Shown: positions 1-5,477 of the stretch, in pieces | How positions within the stretch are numbered: position 1 is the first letter of the stretch | How the letters are laid out: the number at the start of each line of letters is the position of its first letter | Assembly (NCBI GenBank): GCA_018816205.1 | Contig: JAHIWJ010000094.1 | Location: 1 to 6,338, forward strand | Source of the DNA: Nanobdellota archaeon | GTDB taxonomy: Archaea > Nanobdellota > Nanobdellia > Pacearchaeales > GW2011-AR1 | Reading direction: 5' to 3' | DNA length: 6,338 nucleotides | Position numbers and translations under genes: made by a program | Notes under the pieces: generated by a model | What the model was told of the DNA's origin: nothing | Databases searched by the model: none | The model's input: only the letters and a program-made list of their open reading frames with translations

Positions 1-523
1 CAACAAACATCATTCTTACAGAAAAACCATTTTTCTCAAGGGTTTGAATAATTCTTTTCTCACAGTATTCTCGAATATGTTGAACATGAGTAATCGGGCT
101 AAAGATATTAAACCATCGGCGTTTAGGCACAGATAAAACCAATGCACCATTTTTTTTAAGAACCCTTCGTATTTCTTTCAGAATTAATCTCTCATCTTTT
201 AAGTGCTCCAAGACCTCCGTCATAACCACAACGTCAAACTCCCTATTTTCAAAAGGAAGTTTTTTTTGAGCATTAGCGTAAAGAAAATTTAACTCGGGCA
301 GAATTTCTCTAGCCCTGTCTAAGTTATCTTTGTCTATATCAATACTAAAGACATTTTTGCATTTGAAGTTATGGAAAAGAAAAAATTCTGTCTTAGGATA
401 AACGCCCGTACCGATTACCAGGATTTTATGGTTTTTTTCTGGAGAAATCATTTCGAGAATCCTCTTATTTCTCTCATCCAGGTAAGGCTTATAATTGTCC
501 GGCAGTCTAAACGCTTTATTCAT
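1..523 (-). CDS. Class I SAM-dependent methyltransferase (partial, C-terminus outside window)
   Basis: I translated this frame by hand from ATG at 523 to the window edge; 174 residues are visible without a stop. The start overlaps the preceding GT2 stop as ATGA, and a weak AGGT lies about 9 nt upstream. It has the Rossmann-fold order of class I methyltransferases. Motif I region ILVIGTGVYP is at 34-43, the acidic end of strand 2 SIDIDKDN at 60-67 and motif II FDVVVMTEVLEHL at 96-108. A helix and strand EIRRVLKKNGALVLSVPKR (117-135) follow, typical of type 11 enzymes such as UbiE/COQ5-like proteins. THVQHIREY (145-153) follows, also common in sugar- or quinone-type methyltransferases. Motif I lacks the usual acidic residue. 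In a glycosylation operon an O-methylation of a glycan sugar is plausible, with Haloferax volcanii AglP, which methylates a hexuronic acid of its N-glycan, as precedent. Substrate is inference. Confidence 0.82.
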   Translation of the reverse strand, partial: MNKAFRLPDNYKPYLDERNKRILEMISPEKNHKILVIGTGVYPKTEFFLFHNFKCKNVFSIDIDKDNLDRAREILPELNFLYANAQKKLPFENREFDVVVMTEVLEHLKDERLILKEIRRVLKKNGALVLSVPKRRWFNIFSPITHVQHIREYCEKRIIQTLEKNGFSVRMMFV

Positions 524-1323
524 CTTTTCAACCTGTAATTCAAAACTTTTTTAGAAACGTTAAAGACCAAAATAGGCGACCTAACCAATAAAAAAATAAT
601 CTTCTGAGCCAGATTTCCTTTCGGATTTTTTTCTAGACCTTGCTTTGTTAAGAGATTAACAAGATATTCAGCATTGTAATCATGATTGTGCAGCATTTCG
701 ACAGGAACATAAGCCAAATCAAAATGTTTAGCCACCCTTTTACCAAGCTCTCTGTCTTCTCCCGCAGGCGCTTTAAACGCTGTATTAAAATACCCGCATT
801 TATCAAAAATTTCTCGTCTATAAGACATGTTCGAAGTAAACCCAACAGATACGTCTCTGCCCATCATGACTTTGTTTTTTTTAAGTCCAAGAATTCGGTC
901 TTTGAAAACTTCAATACACGCAACAAAACTTTTTGAAACAGGAATGAGCGGCCCACCCACTCCTCCGACCTTCGGGTGTTTTTCATAAAAGTCAACAAAC
1001 TCAGAAATCCATTTTTCCGAAGCGATTCCATCGTCATCTGTAAAAAAAATAAATTCTCCCATCGACTCTCTCACGCCCCTATTTCTGGAAAAAGCAGGGC
1101 CCTTGTTAGATTCATTCTTCAAATAAATTAGTCTTCTAAAGTCGCCTTTATAACCCATTGCTATATCTTCAGAACTTTCAGAAGAATTATCATCAACAAT
1201 AATAACTTCTATCCTGTTCAACGGATAAATCTGTCTTTTCAGACTCTCTAGGGTGACGCCGATTTTCTTTCTTCTATTGTATGTGGGCATGACAATCGAA
1301 ACAAGCGGTTTTTCTTTGCTCAT
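520..1323 (-). CDS. Family 2 glycosyltransferase (GT-A)
   Basis: This cytoplasmic or membrane-associated inverting glycosyltransferase of 267 residues probably adds one sugar to the lipid-linked glycan. Visible signatures are VSIVMPTYNRRKKI (8-21), VDDNSSES with D44-D45 for nucleotide binding (43-50), NKGPAFSRNRG (73-83), the metal-binding triad D96-D97-D98 in FFTDDDG and the likely acceptor/catalytic E189-D190 in GEDRELGKR. Two His residues follow in LHNHD (211-215). The C-terminal 30 residues contain a hydrophobic stretch (about 242-256) flanked by Lys/Arg that could anchor the protein to the inner membrane surface. The ATG overlaps the epimerase stop (ATGA) and has a good Shine-Dalgarno. 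The stop overlaps the methyltransferase start in the same way. GT2 membership is clear. The donor sugar is unknown; a neighbouring epimerase makes UDP-ManNAc or a derivative a reasonable but unproven candidate. Confidence 0.85.
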   Translation of the reverse strand: MSKEKPLVSIVMPTYNRRKKIGVTLESLKRQIYPLNRIEVIIVDDNSSESSEDIAMGYKGDFRRLIYLKNESNKGPAFSRNRGVRESMGEFIFFTDDDGIASEKWISEFVDFYEKHPKVGGVGGPLIPVSKSFVACIEVFKDRILGLKKNKVMMGRDVSVGFTSNMSYRREIFDKCGYFNTAFKAPAGEDRELGKRVAKHFDLAYVPVEMLHNHDYNAEYLVNLLTKQGLEKNPKGNLAQKIIFLLVRSPILVFNVSKKVLNYRLKR

Positions 1324-2393
1324 TTTATTATCTCCTCTATTTTATCACAAATTATTTCAGATGGTTTTCTGTCACCCACCTTTCCTTTTCTCTTAAAGCT
1401 TTTATAATTATCAAGAAATCGCATTGCTTTTTTGAAGTCAAAATTTGTTAAACAAGCAGTCTCTCCAAGCCCTTCAATCCTCTCTGTTTTCTTACGCAGT
1501 AGAAGAATGGGCTTGTTCAGGAGATAGGTCTCTTCTTGCAGAGACCCGCCATCTGTTGCAACAAACTCCGCGCCATTCACAACATGCACAAAATCTTTGA
1601 AATCATAATAATCTTTGAAAGTAACATTTTTATTTCTAGCTAACTCATCATAAAATCCAGTCTTTTTTAAAACATGCTTGCTATTTTTCGACAAAACAAA
1701 AAGTGTCTTATGCCTGTTAACAATCTCCCGAATTATCTTTATGCCCTTGTAAAGACTATCTTTCATGTACAAGTTCTCTTTTCTGTGAAAAAGAACAACA
1801 ACGTATTTGCCTTTAGGTATTTCAATATGTGTTTTTTTGGAAAGAGTATACTTCAAGGAGTCATAGCTCGGATTTAGGTAAGTGTTAATCACTTCTCCTT
1901 TTTTCTTCGTCTTCCTCAGGTTAGAAGCTGCCCAGTCATTCGGAACAAAAATGTAATCCGAGAATGTGTCTGTAAATCGTCTTATAGCCTCTTCAGGGAA
2001 AGGATTTATGATGTCCCAACTTCTCAATCCCCCCTCGATATGGGCAAGTTTACACCTCTTTAACTTTGCAATGATTGTCGTCAACAAAGTGCTCTCGGTG
2101 TCGCCATGAACCAAGACTAAGTCGCCCTTTCTGAAAATATTTTTTCCCATACCGCTAAAAAATCCCTTTATTAGCCAAAACGCCATCTCCCTCACAGTTT
2201 TCAAATTTTCCTTTCTTTGTGTAATCCGATAATGTGGCATCGGTAACCCAAAAGTTTTACACTCTTCTTCAACATGAGCATGTTGGCCGGTATGAACAAG
2301 AAAATACGGAATTTTCCTTCGCCCCATCTCCCTAAGGATGCCTGCAGCCTTAATTAGTTCCGCCTTTGTTCCAAATACGAAGTAAACTCCCAT
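1320..2393 (-). CDS. wecB: UDP-N-acetylglucosamine 2-epimerase family protein (WecB-like)
   Basis: Non-hydrolysing enzymes of this GT-B-fold family interconvert UDP-GlcNAc and UDP-ManNAc in the cytoplasm. The 357-residue length is close to the usual 360-390. Motifs in order are GTKAELIK (8-15, canonical GTRPEAIK), HTGQH (34-38), VHGDTEST (95-102), HIEGGLRS (118-125, canonical HVEAGLRS), PFPEEAIRR (131-139), FHRKEN (202-207), TDGGSLQEE (280-288, canonical TDSGGIQEE) and LLRKKTER (298-305). Residues matching the E. coli WecB catalytic set (K15, D98, E120, E134/E135, H203) are kept, whereas R10, the A of HVEAGLRS and the DSGG order differ, so this is a divergent subfamily. No UDP-ManNAc dehydrogenase (WecC) is seen in the window. 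The stop overlaps the next start as ATGA. It follows the only intergenic gap and may have its own promoter. A sugar-nucleotide epimerase fits a glycan containing ManNAc or a derivative, but the exact substrate is uncertain. Confidence 0.82.
   Translation of the reverse strand: MGVYFVFGTKAELIKAAGILREMGRRKIPYFLVHTGQHAHVEEECKTFGLPMPHYRITQRKENLKTVREMAFWLIKGFFSGMGKNIFRKGDLVLVHGDTESTLLTTIIAKLKRCKLAHIEGGLRSWDIINPFPEEAIRRFTDTFSDYIFVPNDWAASNLRKTKKKGEVINTYLNPSYDSLKYTLSKKTHIEIPKGKYVVVLFHRKENLYMKDSLYKGIKIIREIVNRHKTLFVLSKNSKHVLKKTGFYDELARNKNVTFKDYYDFKDFVHVVNGAEFVATDGGSLQEETYLLNKPILLLRKKTERIEGLGETACLTNFDFKKAMRFLDNYKSFKRKGKVGDRKPSEIICDKIEEIIK
1331..1337 (-). promoter_or_regulatory. Shine-Dalgarno site of the second GT2 gene
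   Basis: The coding strand reads GAGGAGA about 7 nt before the ATG at 1323. It is the best match to an archaeal anti-Shine-Dalgarno target in the window. It lies inside the 3' end of the epimerase gene, so the ATGA overlap need not be the only way ribosomes reach this start. Confidence 0.6.
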
Positions 2394-2439
2394 GTAAATT
2401 CGCTTAGCCCACCCGCCTTAAAAGGTTTATGGTGTTTCT
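2394..2439 (-). promoter_or_regulatory. Only intergenic gap of the cluster, with a candidate archaeal TATA box for the epimerase gene
   Basis: This 46-nt gap between the Alg5-like gene and the epimerase gene is the only non-coding stretch. On the coding strand it holds CTTTTAAG at 2417-2424, preceded by an A-rich ATAAACC that resembles a BRE/TATA arrangement. The centre of the AT core is about 27 nt upstream of the ATG, the spacing expected if transcription begins at or very near the start codon (leaderless mRNA). No good Shine-Dalgarno lies within 12 nt of the ATG; the GC-rich GGCGGGTGGG block ends about 15 nt before it. This is inference from spacing; the element is short and could be chance. 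Confidence 0.3.
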
Positions 2440-3240
2440 TTAACCCCCGCCATAAGCGACTCTCCAAATCAACCCTATAAATGGCTTCAATGGCCTCAAA
2501 AGCCTTCTAAATGGCGAGTGTACCATCCTCAACTGTATCAAAGAAAGAAACATTTGGAGAGAGCCCTTAACAATTTCTATCTTGCTACCGCCCACATCCT
2601 TCCAGTTTGTAGGAAAGTCTCTAACCACAAAGCCATGTTTATTGAGAACATACAACAACTCAACATCAAAAGCCCATTGCGACATTTCAACTTTCTTAAC
2701 AATCATCTCAGCGGCCCTTCTGCTAAAAAGCTTAGCACCACATTGAGTATCAGAGAGATGAATAAAAAACAAAGACCTAACCAAGAAGTTGAAAACCTTT
2801 GCAACAATCGCTCTCCTAAAATTATACGCCGGAGTTATCCTAGACTCTGGCAAGTAACGACTTGCAATCGCACCGTCAAAACGGCCTATCTTCTTGACAA
2901 GGAAGTAAAAAGATTCTGGGGGCGTCGCGAGGTCTGCATCCACAAACCCTATTAAGTCGCTATCTCTCTTTAATGCTTCTTTAAAACCCTCCTTAACAGC
3001 AAAACCCTTGCCACCCTTCTTAAAATTCAGAAAAGAGACATTTTTGCTCTTTTCCATAAACTTCTTCACAACGTCTTCAGTTTTGTCGCGCGTATTATTT
3101 ATTACAACTATGATTTCATAATCAATTCTCTTGTTCTTTTCAAGAGCATCAAAAAACTTAAGATAGGAATTCAACATTCTTTCAATTCTCTTCTCTTCGT
3201 TGTATGCAGGGACAATGATAGAAAGTTTATGCTTAACCAT
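2440..3240 (-). CDS. GT2 glycosyltransferase, dolichyl-phosphate glucose/mannose synthase-like (Alg5/Dpm1-like)
   Basis: This 266-residue protein has a GT-A fold signature: LSIIVPAYNEE (6-16), a Gly/Lys-rich stretch GGKGFAVKEGF (76-86) and the metal-binding D101-A-D103. It also has SRYLPES (127-133) and SDTQCGAKLF (163-172) followed by FDVELL (191-196). The last two motifs are characteristic of Alg5 and related dolichyl-phosphate sugar synthases. Such enzymes transfer a sugar from UDP- or GDP-sugar to dolichyl phosphate on the cytoplasmic face, providing an outside donor for glycan completion. No C-terminal multi-helix membrane domain is present, only a mildly hydrophobic, basic tail. The usual nucleotide-binding DDGS after strand 2 reads INNT (47-50), which is unusual. 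The start is ATG at 3240, overlapping the flippase stop by 8 nt; an in-frame TTG at 3249 would add only three residues. No clear Shine-Dalgarno precedes it, so coupling is likely. It could instead extend the lipid-linked glycan. Confidence 0.82.
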   Translation of the reverse strand: MVKHKLSIIVPAYNEEKRIERMLNSYLKFFDALEKNKRIDYEIIVVINNTRDKTEDVVKKFMEKSKNVSFLNFKKGGKGFAVKEGFKEALKRDSDLIGFVDADLATPPESFYFLVKKIGRFDGAIASRYLPESRITPAYNFRRAIVAKVFNFLVRSLFFIHLSDTQCGAKLFSRRAAEMIVKKVEMSQWAFDVELLYVLNKHGFVVRDFPTNWKDVGGSKIEIVKGSLQMFLSLIQLRMVHSPFRRLLRPLKPFIGLIWRVAYGGG

Positions 3241-4462
3241 ACAATGCAATTATTATTGACCCTATTAAAAAGATTATGGCGGCAGAGAGAAACGCCAAAG
3301 AGAAGCTCAAAATGGTCTGAGAAAAGTAGAAAAGCAGCCCCACCTCTAAAATTACAAAAGCCATGAGCAAGTAAGGTCTCCTTATTTTACCAAGCGAAAG
3401 CCGATAAATCAAGAAAAGATTGGCCAAAGATAAAAGGGATGTGGCAAGCCCCAAATAAAACAAAATGTTTTTGGCCATTGGTATGTCTTTGCCTGAGAAT
3501 AAATAAATCAAGGCCTGTGGAAACAGCCATAAAACAACCATGGCAATAACCGTAAGACCCAGCACCATGAAGGAGGAATAAAAAAGAATCTTCCTCGGAT
3601 TTTTCTTTTGATTAGCCTGTTCTGAAGACAAGGGAAACATCGCCCTGCTTACAGGGATTGTTCCGTAAAAGATGATCTTCGCAAGAACAGAGGCAATTGC
3701 ATACGCTCCAGCAGTGTCCGGATCAAAAACCGCGCGCGCCACAAGAATGTCTAAACCAATAAAAGCAAAAATAGCAAGCGTGACAAAAAAAGCTGGCCGA
3801 GCATATCCATAAATGTGCCGTACATCCGCTTTCTCCTCTCTCGTAAAAAATATCTTCTTCAAACTAACAAATGTAAGTAAGAACGCAAAAAGCGCTCCAG
3901 CAACAGCGCCAAGTAAAGCGCCGTGGAGTCTAAAGATGCTCCAACCAATACTTGTAAAAAACAAAACTAATAACACTCCAAGAACTATTTTTAACACTCC
4001 TTCAACAATCATATTCCAACCGAGCGCATTAAATTTCTTTTCCCCAAGCAAAGCACCTCGGGTTACAGGGCTGAGCATACTTGCAAAAATCATCAGACCG
4101 CCAGTCGCAAGTGCAAAATACCCAATGTTCAAATAACCCGAAAGAGGAATCGCCACAACTGCATAAAGAGCAAACACCATAAGGGAGAGCAGAAAAGCTT
4201 TTCTCAGGGATTTTCGCAGGATGTTCTTTATCTTTCCAGGGCTATTATTTAGATTAACATACTTCGTGATCGTATTTTGAATTGCATCCGAAGGCATACT
4301 AATTAAAATTAACAAGGCCATAATCGAAGCAAGTGCTCCATATTCAGCAACAGAGAGTATCCGAGCCATAGCAAAGTTATATAGGAAGTTTAACACATTA
4401 AATATATTAAAAGAAATAAGAAGGATTAAACTGCCCTTAAGAAAACTACCGCTTTTAGGCAT
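3233..4462 (-). CDS. Wzx/PST-type polysaccharide flippase (MVF/MOP superfamily)
   Basis: The protein is a polytopic membrane transporter of the polysaccharide biosynthesis (Wzx/RfbX-like) family, expected to flip the completed lipid-linked oligosaccharide from the cytoplasmic to the outer face for AglB. I choose ATG at 4462 (409 residues), which overlaps the preceding stop by 8 nt. The longer reading would start with TTG at 4498, directly after an in-frame stop, and would add twelve non-conserved residues. About twelve hydrophobic helices can be seen. Family-typical features are ARILSVAEYGALASI in loop 1 (33-47), RGALLGEKKFNALGW (135-149) and the segment around D238 to P278 with AGAYAIASVLAKI (251-263). 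It is slightly shorter than many Wzx proteins (about 400-500 residues). The position between the initiating enzyme and glycosyltransferases, and two steps from aglB, fits a lipid-linked oligosaccharide flippase. Substrate is inferred from context only. Confidence 0.82.
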   Translation of the reverse strand: MPKSGSFLKGSLILLISFNIFNVLNFLYNFAMARILSVAEYGALASIMALLILISMPSDAIQNTITKYVNLNNSPGKIKNILRKSLRKAFLLSLMVFALYAVVAIPLSGYLNIGYFALATGGLMIFASMLSPVTRGALLGEKKFNALGWNMIVEGVLKIVLGVLLVLFFTSIGWSIFRLHGALLGAVAGALFAFLLTFVSLKKIFFTREEKADVRHIYGYARPAFFVTLAIFAFIGLDILVARAVFDPDTAGAYAIASVLAKIIFYGTIPVSRAMFPLSSEQANQKKNPRKILFYSSFMVLGLTVIAMVVLWLFPQALIYLFSGKDIPMAKNILFYLGLATSLLSLANLFLIYRLSLGKIRRPYLLMAFVILEVGLLFYFSQTILSFSLAFLSAAIIFLIGSIIIALYG

Positions 4463-5477
4463 AAGGGTAAAGTCCCCCCCAAAACAAAGCGAAACCAATT
4501 AGAATCACCAGAATCTGAAAGAGCCAGATAAAGAGCACGACCTTTCTTTCAGTAGCCTTGATTTTCACCTTTCCCATCAAGGCTATGGCAACATGATTAA
4601 GGCTGTAAATTTTGCCATACTTCAAGGTCAAAGAACCATCTTTTTGTGGTTTTCCATAGCTCTGCATGATAAACTTTCCTCGCGCCTTGAGGAAAAATTC
4701 AATAATAAACGGAATAAAAAAGAAAACAGCAATTTTCTCAAAATTGCCGAGGATAGCCATCATTGCAATAAGCCCCCCCACAGGGTAAGTTAATACATCC
4801 CCGGGAAATACTTGCGCAGGATAAAAATTGTAAACCAGAAATGCCACCAGAGCAACAACCATGCAAATAGCAATTATCGAAAGCCAAGAGTTTCCTGTAA
4901 GATAAGACACAATTGCAAGAGCAGAAAGTAAAATAACTCCTTGTCCAGCCTCTAGACCGTTAAACCCTGCAAGAAAATTATACGTTGTTGTTGCCCCAAC
5001 GATGCCCACCGGAATTAAAACCAATGGATAAATTATGCCTAAATCAACACCCCCAAAAAAAGGAATTCCAACTATGCTCCTGCCCGCGTTTATCGCAATT
5101 AATGGGATGGAAGCAAAAGCTACCAAGATTATTCTTGTTCTTCGTCTTAACCCCATTTTCCACCCGATTTTATAATGCATATCGTCGGTAAACGCAAGAA
5201 AAGCTATGAAAAACGTAGTGGTCATCAATGCAAATATTTCGACGAAATGATTAACGCTTCTGAAAATAAAAGTATTTATCGCAACATAGGTCATAATTCC
5301 TAAGGCAAACCCCAAGACAACAGTGACCCCGCCAGACTCAGCAACCTTTTTCCCGTTTAGTTTGTTAATATCTTGACCGACGAGGCCAGCATTTTTCGCT
5401 TTTTTTATCCAGCCGCGCATTACAAAAAGCGTCACAAAAAAACTTGCTAAAATCGGGACGATTAATAGCAAATTCAT
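4455..5477 (-). CDS. Alg7/AglH-like UDP-HexNAc:dolichyl-phosphate HexNAc-1-P transferase (GPT family)
   Basis: This 340-residue protein belongs to the WecA/MraY/Alg7 family of polytopic membrane enzymes, which start a lipid-linked glycan by moving sugar-1-phosphate from a UDP-sugar to a polyprenyl phosphate. Roughly ten hydrophobic segments can be seen, as usual for the family. Motifs in order are a Gly-rich loop after membrane segment 1 (ESGG, 47-50), the acidic pair D98-D99 followed by a basic patch (109-115), NFLAGFNGLEAG (167-178) and FPGDVLTYPVGG (224-235), the last two being close to the Alg7 NGLE and GDT motifs. The late loop (about 265-305) lacks the His-rich motif of bacterial MraY/WecA, favouring the archaeal/eukaryotic branch. 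A modest purine run (AGGGG) lies 6 nt before the ATG. The ATG overlaps the aglB stop by one base. Two runs of seven G occur in the coding strand (4474-4480, 4773-4779). The sugar is probably GlcNAc, but the sequence does not prove it. Confidence 0.85.
   Translation of the reverse strand: MNLLLIVPILASFFVTLFVMRGWIKKAKNAGLVGQDINKLNGKKVAESGGVTVVLGFALGIMTYVAINTFIFRSVNHFVEIFALMTTTFFIAFLAFTDDMHYKIGWKMGLRRRTRIILVAFASIPLIAINAGRSIVGIPFFGGVDLGIIYPLVLIPVGIVGATTTYNFLAGFNGLEAGQGVILLSALAIVSYLTGNSWLSIIAICMVVALVAFLVYNFYPAQVFPGDVLTYPVGGLIAMMAILGNFEKIAVFFFIPFIIEFFLKARGKFIMQSYGKPQKDGSLTLKYGKIYSLNHVAIALMGKVKIKATERKVVLFIWLFQILVILIGFALFWGGLYPYA

Noticed and set aside
150..267. Two runs of eight A in the methyltransferase coding strand (150-157, 260-267) as phase-variation sites
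   Set aside because: Such runs encode Lys pairs and are common in AT-rich genes here (also at 432-438 and 1042-1049), so they are weak evidence without read data.
2415..2424. CCTTTTAAGG in the intergenic gap as a terminator hairpin
   Set aside because: The inverted repeat has only four pairs and a two-base loop, with no following T-run on the coding strand; a TATA-like role fits the position better.
2518..2955. Open frame of 145 codons on the plus strand
   Set aside because: It lies fully antisense to the well-supported Alg5-like gene and its translation shows no recognisable motif or domain.
3241..3249. Longer Alg5-like reading starting at 3249
   Set aside because: The codon is TTG and adds only three residues before ATG at 3240, which sits right before the conserved first strand.
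4463..4498. Longer flippase reading starting at 4498
   Set aside because: It begins with TTG immediately after an in-frame stop, would overlap the previous gene by 44 nt and adds non-conserved residues; ATG at 4462 gives a normal short overlap.
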